NCBI GenBank assembly: GCA_902805615.1
Contig: CADCTQ010000209.1
Span: forward strand, 1-40,191
Source of the DNA: an uncultured Cytophagales bacterium
GTDB taxonomy: Bacteria; Bacteroidota; Bacteroidia; Cytophagales; 172606-1
DNA length: 40,191 bases
Direction of reading: 5' to 3'
This document shows, piece after piece, positions 25,530 through 32,602 of the stretch. Positions within the stretch are counted from its first letter, which is position 1. The number at the start of each line of letters is the position of its first letter. The notes under the pieces were generated by a model. It saw only the letters and a program-made list of their open reading frames with translations, did not search any database and was not told the DNA's origin. A program made the translations under genes and the position numbers.

Positions 25530-26978
25530 TTAGCGGCTGCGTCCGTACTGCCGGAGCGTGCGCCGCGTTCTGCGTTCCCGTTTTTTCTGCCCTTGCTTGA
25601 GCTTTTTGTAGCTCAGCGAGCCGCTTTTCTTGCCGAATATCCCCGCCAGGCCTTCGCTGCCGCTGCGGGTGTAGGGATAGCGCCTTTTCTTGCCGTACGC
25701 GGCCCGCGTGCCGCCCGCCCCGGCGCCGGTCCGCCGCCCGCCCGGGTAGGGACCCCGGTAGCGGTCCCGCCCGCCGGCGCCGGCCGGGCGGTTGTACACC
25801 AGCGGGTTGCGGGCGGCCCCGGCCTGGGGCGTGAGGGTAAGCGTGAAGCGCACCGTTTCGGCCAGCGGGTGGTTCTGCTGCTGGGGCATCAGGTAGGCCA
25901 CGTTGAGGCCCATGCCCCGGTAGTCGAAGCCCGCCCCGGCCGTGAAGTATTTGCGGTCGCCCTCCCCCGCCGACTCGCGGAAGTAGCCGCCCCGGAAGGT
26001 GAAATATTCGCCCGTGCGGACTTCCACGCCGGTGGACACGATGATCTCCCGCCATTCGCCGGCCAGCCCGTCGGGGGCGTCGGTGAAGGAGCCGAACACG
26101 CTGCTGAAGTAGTTGCGGTCGGGGCTTTTGCCGCCCGTTATGATCCACTGGCCGCCATCGGCCGACAGCTCGTACCGGGGCGGCGAGGGCACCATCAGCT
26201 TCTGGGCGTCGAGGGTCCAGGTAAACCGGCCGTGTTCGCCGAAGCGGTAGGTGATGCCCGTGCCCAGCCGCAGCGTGGTGGGCAGGAAGTACGCCCCGGC
26301 GCCGTAGTTCATCTTGGTGCCCAGGTTGGAGAGCGAAGCCCCCACGGCCACGTTGAACGGGCGGTTGCGGTACGCCTCGGGGTCGGTCTGGAAAAAGGCC
26401 CCCACGTCGCCGGCCACGCCGTGGCCCGGGTCGCCGGTGAGCCCGTTTTCCATGGCCCCGAACAGGTTGGAGTAGATGTAGCGGAGGTTGGCCGCCAGCG
26501 AAAACCGTTCGCTCAGCCGGCGGGCGTACGTGGTGGTAAAGGCCACTTCGCGGGGGGAAAAGCTGCCGGCCCCCTGGCCGGTGTTGTCTTTGAGGTAGAG
26601 GGTGCCCTGGTTGAAATACACCAGCGAGGCGCCCAGCGACTGCCGCCCGTCGGGCAGGGTGAAAAAGCCCGTCACCTGCGAAATCCACATGTTGGGCGCC
26701 ATTTTTTGCAGCCACGGGGCGTACGAAAACGAGAGGCCCTTGCCGCCCGGGGCGAACACGAGTTTGGCCGGGTTCCAGTAGATCGAATGCACGTCGGCGG
26801 GCGAAGCCACCCCGGCGTCGCCCATGCCGGCGGCCCGGGCGTCGGGCGAGATGCGCAGGAAGGGCACGGCCGTCGTGACGCGGGGCTGCGATTCGCGCTG
26901 GGCGTAGGCGGCGGTTCCCCCGGGGAGAACGGCCACCACGGCCAGGCAAGTTAAAAAACGGGCGTAAATGTTTCGCAT
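25530..26978 (-). CDS. porV: PorV-like T9SS outer-membrane protein with basic C-terminal extension
   Basis: The first about 389 of 482 residues match PorV (LptO), the outer-membrane beta-barrel that hands T9SS cargo from the translocon to the attachment complex. The signal peptide ends near residue 26; the PorV signature VPFLRISPDARAAGMGDAGV is followed by IYWNPAKLVF and regular barrel strands ending about FTLTLTPQ. Unusually, about 93 more residues follow (390-482), rich in Arg, Lys, Gly and Tyr, with 28 Arg/Lys against 3 acidic residues, ending KKRERRTRRTLRQYGRSR. Typical PorV proteins end near the last strand. The gene heads the three-gene T9SS/fibre transcript. It may be the general PorV or one dedicated to this operon; a homologue search of the genome would decide. 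Confidence 0.85.
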   Translation of the reverse strand: MRNIYARFLTCLAVVAVLPGGTAAYAQRESQPRVTTAVPFLRISPDARAAGMGDAGVASPADVHSIYWNPAKLVFAPGGKGLSFSYAPWLQKMAPNMWISQVTGFFTLPDGRQSLGASLVYFNQGTLYLKDNTGQGAGSFSPREVAFTTTYARRLSERFSLAANLRYIYSNLFGAMENGLTGDPGHGVAGDVGAFFQTDPEAYRNRPFNVAVGASLSNLGTKMNYGAGAYFLPTTLRLGTGITYRFGEHGRFTWTLDAQKLMVPSPPRYELSADGGQWIITGGKSPDRNYFSSVFGSFTDAPDGLAGEWREIIVSTGVEVRTGEYFTFRGGYFRESAGEGDRKYFTAGAGFDYRGMGLNVAYLMPQQQNHPLAETVRFTLTLTPQAGAARNPLVYNRPAGAGGRDRYRGPYPGGRRTGAGAGGTRAAYGKKRRYPYTRSGSEGLAGIFGKKSGSLSYKKLKQGQKKRERRTRRTLRQYGRSR

Positions 26979-27047
26979 CGCATGTTTCCGGGGAAGCCGG
27001 TAGCGTATACGATGGGAAGTAGGCGTTGGGTTGGGGCGCTTCGGCCT

Positions 27048-27569
27048 TTATCGGTGTCCCTGGCGCACTACCCGGGCCGTCACCAGCAACTGGCCCACGT
27101 GCCGCTGGGTGTGTTCGGCGGCGTGAAAAAGCAGTCCGAGCACCGTGGAGGGCAGTTTGGCCCGGCCCACTTCCCGCGGCTGGGTCAGGATTTTTTCTTC
27201 CGTAACGCGCAGTTGCGCGACTGCTTTTTCTACCGCTTCCCGAAAAAGCTGCACCAGCGCCGCCGCTTCGCCGGGCTGGCCGGTCGGTTTGCCTTCGGCC
27301 GCCAGCGCCGCCAGTTGCCCGGGGGAGAGCGATTCGCCGCGGGCGTACGTAAAGAGCCGGTCGAGCACGCCGGCCAGGTGTTGCAGGTGAAAGCCCACCG
27401 ACGCCACGCCGGCCGGCCGTTCCCAAAGCAGCTCCGCCGGGAAGTCGTGCAGGCAGGCGTCTACTTCTTCACGGGCCTGCAACAAGGCGTGGGCCACGGG
27501 TTGCAGCAGGGGCGGCACGCCGGGCAGCGGGCCGCGCAGCCATACTTCGGGGACGTTGGGAGATGCCAT
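27048..27569 (-). CDS. DinB/YfiT-family putative metal-binding protein
   Basis: A 173-residue protein of the DinB-like four-helix fold. His residues fit the family's metal site: H61/H64 (GFHLQHLAGVLDRL) in the second helix and the HxxxH pair H153/H157 in FHAAEHTQRHVGQLL. Members act as thiol-dependent transferases or hydrolases, or are of unknown function. ATG 27569 gives the normal family length. It is on the same strand as porV but 69 bases upstream of it and functionally unrelated as far as can be seen; it might share a promoter with the T9SS group. Confidence 0.8.
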   Translation of the reverse strand: MASPNVPEVWLRGPLPGVPPLLQPVAHALLQAREEVDACLHDFPAELLWERPAGVASVGFHLQHLAGVLDRLFTYARGESLSPGQLAALAAEGKPTGQPGEAAALVQLFREAVEKAVAQLRVTEEKILTQPREVGRAKLPSTVLGLLFHAAEHTQRHVGQLLVTARVVRQGHR

Positions 27570-27820
27570 GGGAGGTACGGGTTTGGGAGGGTATTACCAG
27601 AAGGGGTAAATTTGGAGAAAAAGGATGGGATGCGCGGGAGCAGAAATAAATAACAGTTTGGCCTGCTTATATTGCTCTGCGGAGGCTCGTGTTGGGCAAA
27701 ATGGTACAAATAGTTGTTTTTATGTTAAATAAAAAATGCTGAATAGGAGAGATTAGATATAGTAAATGTATTGCATTTTTATAATGGGTTGTCGCGCGTT
27801 TTCCTCAGGTGCAGGAATGA

Positions 27821-28072
27821 CCAAGCGGACGCTTGGAAGGAAAAGCAAACGCCCGCGGCAGAGCACGTGAGCACGAAAAGCACGCGACGGCAGGCAATCG
27901 GGCACTTGGTAACTATCTTGAAGCTGTGGTAGTACAATGCACTCCTTACGGTAAAGCTCCTTTATTATTAAACATTAAAAGGCAGTTATTGGTAAACACA
28001 CCCCGTGTTAGCCCGGCATGCTGGCGCAGGCGTCCGCCTGTGCCTTCTCTCTCCCAAGCGTCCGCTTGCTCA
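27821..28072. repeat. REP-like inverted pair, copy 2 (outward orientation)
   Basis: CCAAGCGGACGCTTGG (27821-27836) is answered by CTGGCGCAGGCGTCCGCCTG...CCAAGCGTCCGCTTG (about 28021-28068). Compared with 15744-15965, the same two-part unit is present but the arms face outward. It lies in AT-rich DNA between the DinB gene and the TIR gene. Within the 27570-28266 gap there is otherwise only AT-rich sequence. Confidence 0.65.
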
Positions 28073-28198
28073 TCCCCCAATCTATACCACTTGGAGCAAG
28101 TGCGTAGTTGTGAATTGCACCATCTCAAACGGTCAACGATCCGTCCAAACCTCTATCCGATTTAATCGGCTAAATAAGCGCCCCAAGATGGTGAATTA

Positions 28199-28227
28199 TT
28201 GAAAACAATCGGATAAATGTATAAATT
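28199..28227 (+). promoter_or_regulatory. Possible promoter of the TIR-TPR gene
   Basis: TTG at 28199-28201 and TATAAATT at 28220-28227, 18 bases apart, in AT-rich DNA about 40 bases before ATG 28267. A weak match to the Bacteroidota pattern TTTG/TAnnTTTG. Confidence 0.3.
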
Positions 28228-28266
28228 ACCTAAACCCAAATTGTATTCCGTTAACTCATCATCGGT

Positions 28267-29895
28267 ATGAACTCGGTTATGGTACAGTACGATGTTTTCT
28301 TTAGTTATCACCACGCAGATGCAAACATGGTTGAGCGTATTGCTGACGAAGTAAAAAAAAAAGCTAATCTAGAGATATGGTTCGATAAATGGGTAGCCAT
28401 TCCCGGTCAGCCCTTCAGACAGGCTTTGGAAAAAGGGATTGATGAAGCTAGAACGTGCGCAGTCTTTGTTGGGTCGAAAACGCCGCCAGGATGGGTGGAA
28501 GAAGAAATCAGCCGAGCCATTGACAAACAAGTAAAAGACAACTCATTTAGGGTAATCCCGGTCTTGCTCCCAAACGCGAGTATGCAAAGCCTCAGGGGCT
28601 TTCTGGGATCTAGAACGTGTATACAGTTTACCAATGGAATTTCCGATCCGGATGCAGTTCACAGGTTGATTTGCGGCATACACGGCATTGCGCCCGGCAA
28701 AAAGCGGGCGGCTAGAAAAAAAGCCGATGCTGCCACGGTTGAAACCGCAGTAGTAGACATTGAAATCACAATCAACCGGGATTTCAAGTCATTCAGCGAA
28801 GCCGAGCAAAGTGATGTGTTGAAAGCCATCGGGCTACTGCTACAGGTTAAAAAGTCTGTTAACATCAAACACAAACGCGAGGGCAGTGTCATTCTTACGT
28901 TGGAACTCGAAGCTGCGCAGGCAAAACTCCTGGCGCAAGCGATTGAACGGGGAGACCTGGCGCATCTTATGGTGGTCAGTGCGCAAATAATCAAGCCGAC
29001 TGAGAAACAAGGCGCTCCGCATCCGCAGGATAACAGTGTTGAAAATCCATGGCTTGTAAAAAGCGCTAAAGCCCTGGATGAACAGAAATATGAGCAGGCA
29101 AAGCAATTGCTTGAACAAGCTTTGCTTGTTAATCCTGATCAGTCTGACGTTTATAATAGTCTGGCCCTCCTACTGGAAGGGCACTTCGAGCAATATACGT
29201 GGGCCAGAGAGTATTATGTAAAGGCTTTGGCTGTTGATCCTCATAATGCAATTGCTCATAATAACCTGGCTCTTCTACTGGTAGAACACTTCCAAATGCA
29301 TGAGCAAGCCAAAGTGCACTACGAACAGGCTTTGACGATTGATCCTGATTACGCTGCTGCTCATAATAACCTGGCTGTACTGTTGAGAAATCATTTTAAC
29401 CAGCATGAGCAGGCGAAAGAGCATTACGAACACGCTCTAACTATTGACTATGATAGTCCTATTACTCATAATAACCTCGCTGTACTGTTGAAAAATCATT
29501 TTCAACAGCATAAGCAGGCCAGGGAGCACTATGAACGGGCTTTAACCATTGATCCCGCCTACGTGGCTGCTCATAATAATTTGGCCGTACTGCTGATGGA
29601 ACATTTCGGCCAGTATGATCGGGCCAGGGAGCATTTTGAACGGGCTTTAGCCATTGATCCCAACCATGCGGCTGCTCATAACAATTTGGCCGTACTACTG
29701 ATAAATCATTTCAGCCAGTATGCTCGGGCCAAGGAACATTATGAACGGGCTTTAGCCATTGATCCTAATCATACAACTGCCCGTTATAATCTAGCCGCAC
29801 TGATGGAAGATATTTTCCAATCGCTTCAGAAAACCAAAATGCATGCTAGCAGGACTACCGAGATTATATCCAATGTGAAGTCAATTAACAGCTAA
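28267..29895 (+). CDS. TIR domain - unknown domain - TPR protein
   Basis: A 542-residue cytoplasmic protein. A TIR domain covers about 6-140: box 1 YDVFFSYHHAD at 8-18, EIWFDKW at 36-42, IPGQPFRQALEKGIDEA, and W76-V-E-E-E80, which fits the WxxxE motif whose Glu is catalytic in NAD-cleaving TIR proteins. Residues 162-243 form a separate alpha/beta domain (VDIEITINRDFKSFSEAEQ, REGSVILTLELE, AQAIERGDLAHLMVVSAQII) resembling a domain I have seen next to effector domains in bacterial conflict proteins, but cannot name. Residues 262-525 are about seven TPR-like units with a 35-residue period (AHNNLAVLLxxHFxQxxQAK, then EHYERALTIDP). The gene is visibly lower in GC than its neighbours and has repeats upstream, suggesting acquisition. 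It is likely a NADase-type signalling or defence effector; no partner gene is adjacent. Confidence 0.85.
   Translation: MNSVMVQYDVFFSYHHADANMVERIADEVKKKANLEIWFDKWVAIPGQPFRQALEKGIDEARTCAVFVGSKTPPGWVEEEISRAIDKQVKDNSFRVIPVLLPNASMQSLRGFLGSRTCIQFTNGISDPDAVHRLICGIHGIAPGKKRAARKKADAATVETAVVDIEITINRDFKSFSEAEQSDVLKAIGLLLQVKKSVNIKHKREGSVILTLELEAAQAKLLAQAIERGDLAHLMVVSAQIIKPTEKQGAPHPQDNSVENPWLVKSAKALDEQKYEQAKQLLEQALLVNPDQSDVYNSLALLLEGHFEQYTWAREYYVKALAVDPHNAIAHNNLALLLVEHFQMHEQAKVHYEQALTIDPDYAAAHNNLAVLLRNHFNQHEQAKEHYEHALTIDYDSPITHNNLAVLLKNHFQQHKQAREHYERALTIDPAYVAAHNNLAVLLMEHFGQYDRAREHFERALAIDPNHAAAHNNLAVLLINHFSQYARAKEHYERALAIDPNHTTARYNLAALMEDIFQSLQKTKMHASRTTEIISNVKSINS
29254..29790 (+). repeat. 105-base in-gene tandem repeats (TPR units)
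   Basis: The DNA word GCTCATAATAACCTGGCT recurs every 105 bases with small changes through the TPR region, and ACTATGAACGGGCTTTA recurs in phase. The nucleotide similarity indicates recent duplication of TPR units rather than ancient divergence. Confidence 0.75.
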
Positions 29896-29920
29896 TGTTT
29901 ATTAGGTTATACTGTTAATT
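29883..29920 (+). terminator. Hairpin overlapping the TIR gene stop codon
   Basis: The outer stem AATTAACAG / CTGTTAATT (9 bases) encloses a smaller CTAAT-GTTT-ATTAG hairpin, followed by a pyrimidine-rich TTTCTTCTC-like sequence. It spans the TAA stop at 29893-29895 and is plausibly a terminator. Confidence 0.45.
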
Positions 29921-30046
29921 TCTTCTCGTCAGCTTAAAGGTCTGCAATTGGCGCTTACTTCACTGCCAAAAGTTGCACGTTGTCGTTACCAGCCAAAAGT
30001 AATCGTGCTGGTGTTGTAGCGACAACGGGAAAAGATATTCAAAGCG

Positions 30047-30127
30047 ATGCTCGAACAGACCCTCGGCGACCCCTTTACCCCTTGGCACTGGAAGCGATAC
30101 ATTCCGTACAACCTAACCACAAAATAA
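30047..30127 (+). CDS. Doubtful 26-codon frame coupled to the DUF6624 gene
   Basis: This frame (MLEQTLGDPFTPWHWKRYIP...) has Trp/Tyr-rich, protein-like composition and ends in TAATG, sharing one base with the next ATG. It could be a leader peptide, the C-terminal remnant of a lost gene, or chance. No function is claimed. Confidence 0.2.
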   Translation: MLEQTLGDPFTPWHWKRYIPYNLTTK

Positions 30128-31080
30128 TGAAGCCATTTGCATGCGTATGCTGCCTGCTGGTCGCCGGACTGGCCCGGGGGCAGCACCAGGTTCCCGGCGC
30201 GTATTATCAACTGGCAAAAAAGGCCGACTCCCTCTACCAGGCCAAGGCCTACCGGCAGGCCACCGAGGCGTACACGCAGGCGTTCAGGGCCAACCGCTGG
30301 ATGGGGTTCATGCCCGAAATGTTCGGCGCCGCCCGGGCCTGGGCCCGGGTGGGCAACGCCGACAGCGCGTTCCGGAAAATAGACCGGCTGATGACCTACG
30401 GCACGTACGCGGACAAGCAAAAGGTGCCCAACGAACCGGCTTTTGCGGCCCTGCGCAAAGACAAGCGGTGGAACGCCCCGGTGACCCGGCGCGCCGCCGA
30501 AGCGGAACGGCTCAACCACCTGTACGGGCCCCTGCGCACCCGGCTCGACTCCATCTGCCTCGCCGACCAGCAGTACCGCCTGATGGTGGACAGCCTGGGC
30601 AAAAAGCACGGATTTGAATCGGAGCAGGTAAAGCGCCTGTGGTCCAACATGGCGGCCGTGGATTCGGTCAACCTCATCAAGGTAAAGGACATCCTCGACC
30701 GGCACGGCTGGCTGGGCGTGCCGGAGGTGGGCTACCAGGGCAACACCACCTTGTTCCTGGTCATTCAGCACGCCGACTCGGCCACGCAGGTGCAGTACCT
30801 GCCGGTGATGCGGGAGGCCGTCAAAAAGGGCAAAGCGGAGGCAAACCAACTGGCCCTGCTCGAAGACCGGGTAGCGCTGAGGCAGGGCAAGAAACAGATT
30901 TACGGCAGCCAGATCTCCCGCGACCCGCACACCGGCGCGTATTCGGTGCAGCCCCTGGAAGACCCCGACAACGTGGACAAACGCCGGGCCGCCGTGGGCC
31001 TGCCGCCCCTGTCCGAATACGTGAAGCACTGGGGCATGACCTGGAACGTGGAAGAGCACAAAAAGCAGCAGGGCATGTAA
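30127..31080 (+). CDS. Secreted DUF6624 protein with TPR-like N-terminus
   Basis: A 317-residue protein. The signal peptide ends near residue 19 (ARG), followed by a TPR-like helical pair (YYQLAKKADSLYQAKAYRQA) and then a DUF6624-type domain from about 140 to 310. The family pattern is seen as LADQQYR, a central MAAVDSVNLIKVKDI, HGWLGVPEVGYQGN, FLVIQHADS, LALLEDRVALRQGKKQIYGS and the closing RRAAVGLPPLSEY. The conserved DQ.YR, IQHA, DR and YGxQ residues could form an active or binding site, but no function is established. ATG 30127 was chosen because it directly precedes the signal peptide; the upstream in-frame sequence is not protein-like. A second, cytoplasmic relative is at 35223-35789. 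Confidence 0.75.
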   Translation: MKPFACVCCLLVAGLARGQHQVPGAYYQLAKKADSLYQAKAYRQATEAYTQAFRANRWMGFMPEMFGAARAWARVGNADSAFRKIDRLMTYGTYADKQKVPNEPAFAALRKDKRWNAPVTRRAAEAERLNHLYGPLRTRLDSICLADQQYRLMVDSLGKKHGFESEQVKRLWSNMAAVDSVNLIKVKDILDRHGWLGVPEVGYQGNTTLFLVIQHADSATQVQYLPVMREAVKKGKAEANQLALLEDRVALRQGKKQIYGSQISRDPHTGAYSVQPLEDPDNVDKRRAAVGLPPLSEYVKHWGMTWNVEEHKKQQGM

Positions 31081-31283
31081 CCCGGCATGTAACCCGAATG
31101 CACCCTGCCTGCTTCGGCGACCCGGCTGGCCGGGCTTGCGGGACCCAGGCACGGACTTCATTGCCAGCAATATGAAAGCAATCTGCCCTGAACCCAACGC
31201 AGAAGTACCCGTGCAACCGGGGTGTTGGGGAATTTGAAATAGCAGTCGTTGCGGCAGCAGGATAAAAATGAGGATAAGGATTG

Positions 31284-31724
31284 ATGGCAATGAAGAAGGC
31301 GCCGCCCGTCAGGAGTACCGAATACCTGGACAAGATCATTCGCGAAAGGTTCAGCGGGACTTTGATGAGCGACCGCAAATGGGTGAAGCTCCTGGGCCGG
31401 TTGGTTGACCACGCGCACTTGGTCAAAAAGTGCCGGGTAAAGCTGGTTTGGGAGGAGGATTCCGGGCGGGAGTTGTTCATACACCCACATCAGTCGTACC
31501 AATTCGACTACTACGCCTCCGCGATGGAAGGCATGGTCAGCGGCCCGCCCGGCGGCTGGTACGCCTACCGGGAAATCGAATGGATCGCCTTTCCCCGCCA
31601 TACGGGTACCGGTTCGGGCGACCCGGTGCAGGACCTCCAGGCAATCCATCGTCTGCTGGAGCCGGTGGCGGAGCTGAGCGTAGAAATGGGGGAGGAGGCG
31701 TTGAAAATATACGGGTACAAGTGA
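31284..31724 (+). CDS. Small protein of unknown function (DUF6678-like?)
   Basis: A 146-residue soluble protein. KIIRERFSGTLMSDRKWVKLLG at the N-terminus and WYAYREIEWIAFPRH in the middle resemble the general pattern of DUF6678-type proteins (helix with 'RKW', later 'IEWI'), but this is a tentative match by eye. There is no signal or membrane segment. ATG 31284 is used; ATG 31290 (MKKAPPV) is equally possible. It lies 203 bases after the DUF6624 gene and 41 bases before a small membrane-protein gene on the same strand, so the three may be co-transcribed. Confidence 0.6.
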   Translation: MAMKKAPPVRSTEYLDKIIRERFSGTLMSDRKWVKLLGRLVDHAHLVKKCRVKLVWEEDSGRELFIHPHQSYQFDYYASAMEGMVSGPPGGWYAYREIEWIAFPRHTGTGSGDPVQDLQAIHRLLEPVAELSVEMGEEALKIYGYK

Positions 31725-31765
31725 AAGCGACCGAAAATTGATCCGGGCGTAAAAATTGAGAAAGA

Positions 31766-32137
31766 ATGCGTAAGAAATGGCTTGTTGCGGGCTACACCAC
31801 CGCCAACCTCTTGTTCATGCTGGTCGTTGCAGACCAATGGATTGAACTGCGTGAACTGCCCGGCGTAGTCAGCCAGTACGCCTCATCCCAAAAAAGCGGA
31901 CACCCGGGCATTGATAAATACATGGTGCAGTGCCTCTTCTATGCGCTGGGCGCAGGACTGTCCCTGGCCGTACTGGCCGGCCTGTTCAGAAAACGGGGAG
32001 TAAACAAGGTTTTGCTCATTGCCTACGGAACGTACTTCCTGGTGTTCGTGACATTGGAGTTGCCGTTGTACAACGAACATTACGGGTGGGCAGAACCGCA
32101 CCGCCATTCATTCTGGTACGGCCCGCACTTCCATTGA
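31766..32137 (+). CDS. Small membrane protein of unknown function
   Basis: A 123-residue protein with three predicted membrane helices: GYTTANLLFMLVVADQW (about 9-25), CLFYALGAGLSLAVLAGLF (about 56-74) and VLLIAYGTYFLVFVTLELPL (about 82-101). It ends with a His-rich tail EPHRHSFWYGPHFH, which could bind metal. No family is recognised. It follows the 31284-31724 gene by 41 bases. Confidence 0.6.
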   Translation: MRKKWLVAGYTTANLLFMLVVADQWIELRELPGVVSQYASSQKSGHPGIDKYMVQCLFYALGAGLSLAVLAGLFRKRGVNKVLLIAYGTYFLVFVTLELPLYNEHYGWAEPHRHSFWYGPHFH

Positions 32138-32247
32138 ACGGAGCACAGAGGCGCAGCATGTAGAGGGGAGCCGGACGAAGTAGCTTTAGCCAACCATCCC
32201 ACAGTTTGATGGTGCGTTTGGTTAACCCAAGGCTTCGTACATGATGA

Positions 32248-32489
32248 GCGGGTTATATGAAATGCGTCATTGCGAGGAGCAGGGTTGCCAAGCGGCAAGG
32301 GCGACGAAGCAATCTCACCCGGAGAACCGCCAGACGCCGTTACCGGTGGGGTCAGGTTCTTAAACCTGATCCTTAGGCGGGAGCCATCTGTGGCCTTTGG
32401 CGCCTCTCCGGGTGAGATTGCTTCGTCATGCCGACCCTAAAGGCCAGCCCCCTTTTCTCGCAATGACGCATCTCATACTGCCCGCTAAG
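32248..32489. repeat. Inverted repeat of the 'GCGTCATTGCGAG' family
   Basis: The left arm about 32248-32325 (ATGCGTCATTGCGAG ... GACGAAGCAATCTCACCCGG) and right arm about 32406-32489 (CCGGGTGAGATTGCTTCGTC ... CTCGCAATGACGCATC) are imperfect reverse complements. The words match a repeat family found between genes in many bacteria. The rest of 32138-32602 shows no gene. Confidence 0.8.
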
Positions 32490-32602
32490 CACATACACGG
32501 TTTCAACCGTGGGCTAACTAAACCACTCTTGGCGATTGGGCATACACGCTTCAACCGGTGGGCGGCACCTAATCCCCCAATACCCTAATCCCCCAATACC
32601 CC

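Noticed and set aside
24376-27426. A 1016-codon minus-strand frame across porV and the fibre gene
   Set aside because: It is an alternate frame of genes on the same strand; its Arg/Pro/Gly-rich translation lacks domains, whereas the chosen frames show signal peptides and known folds.
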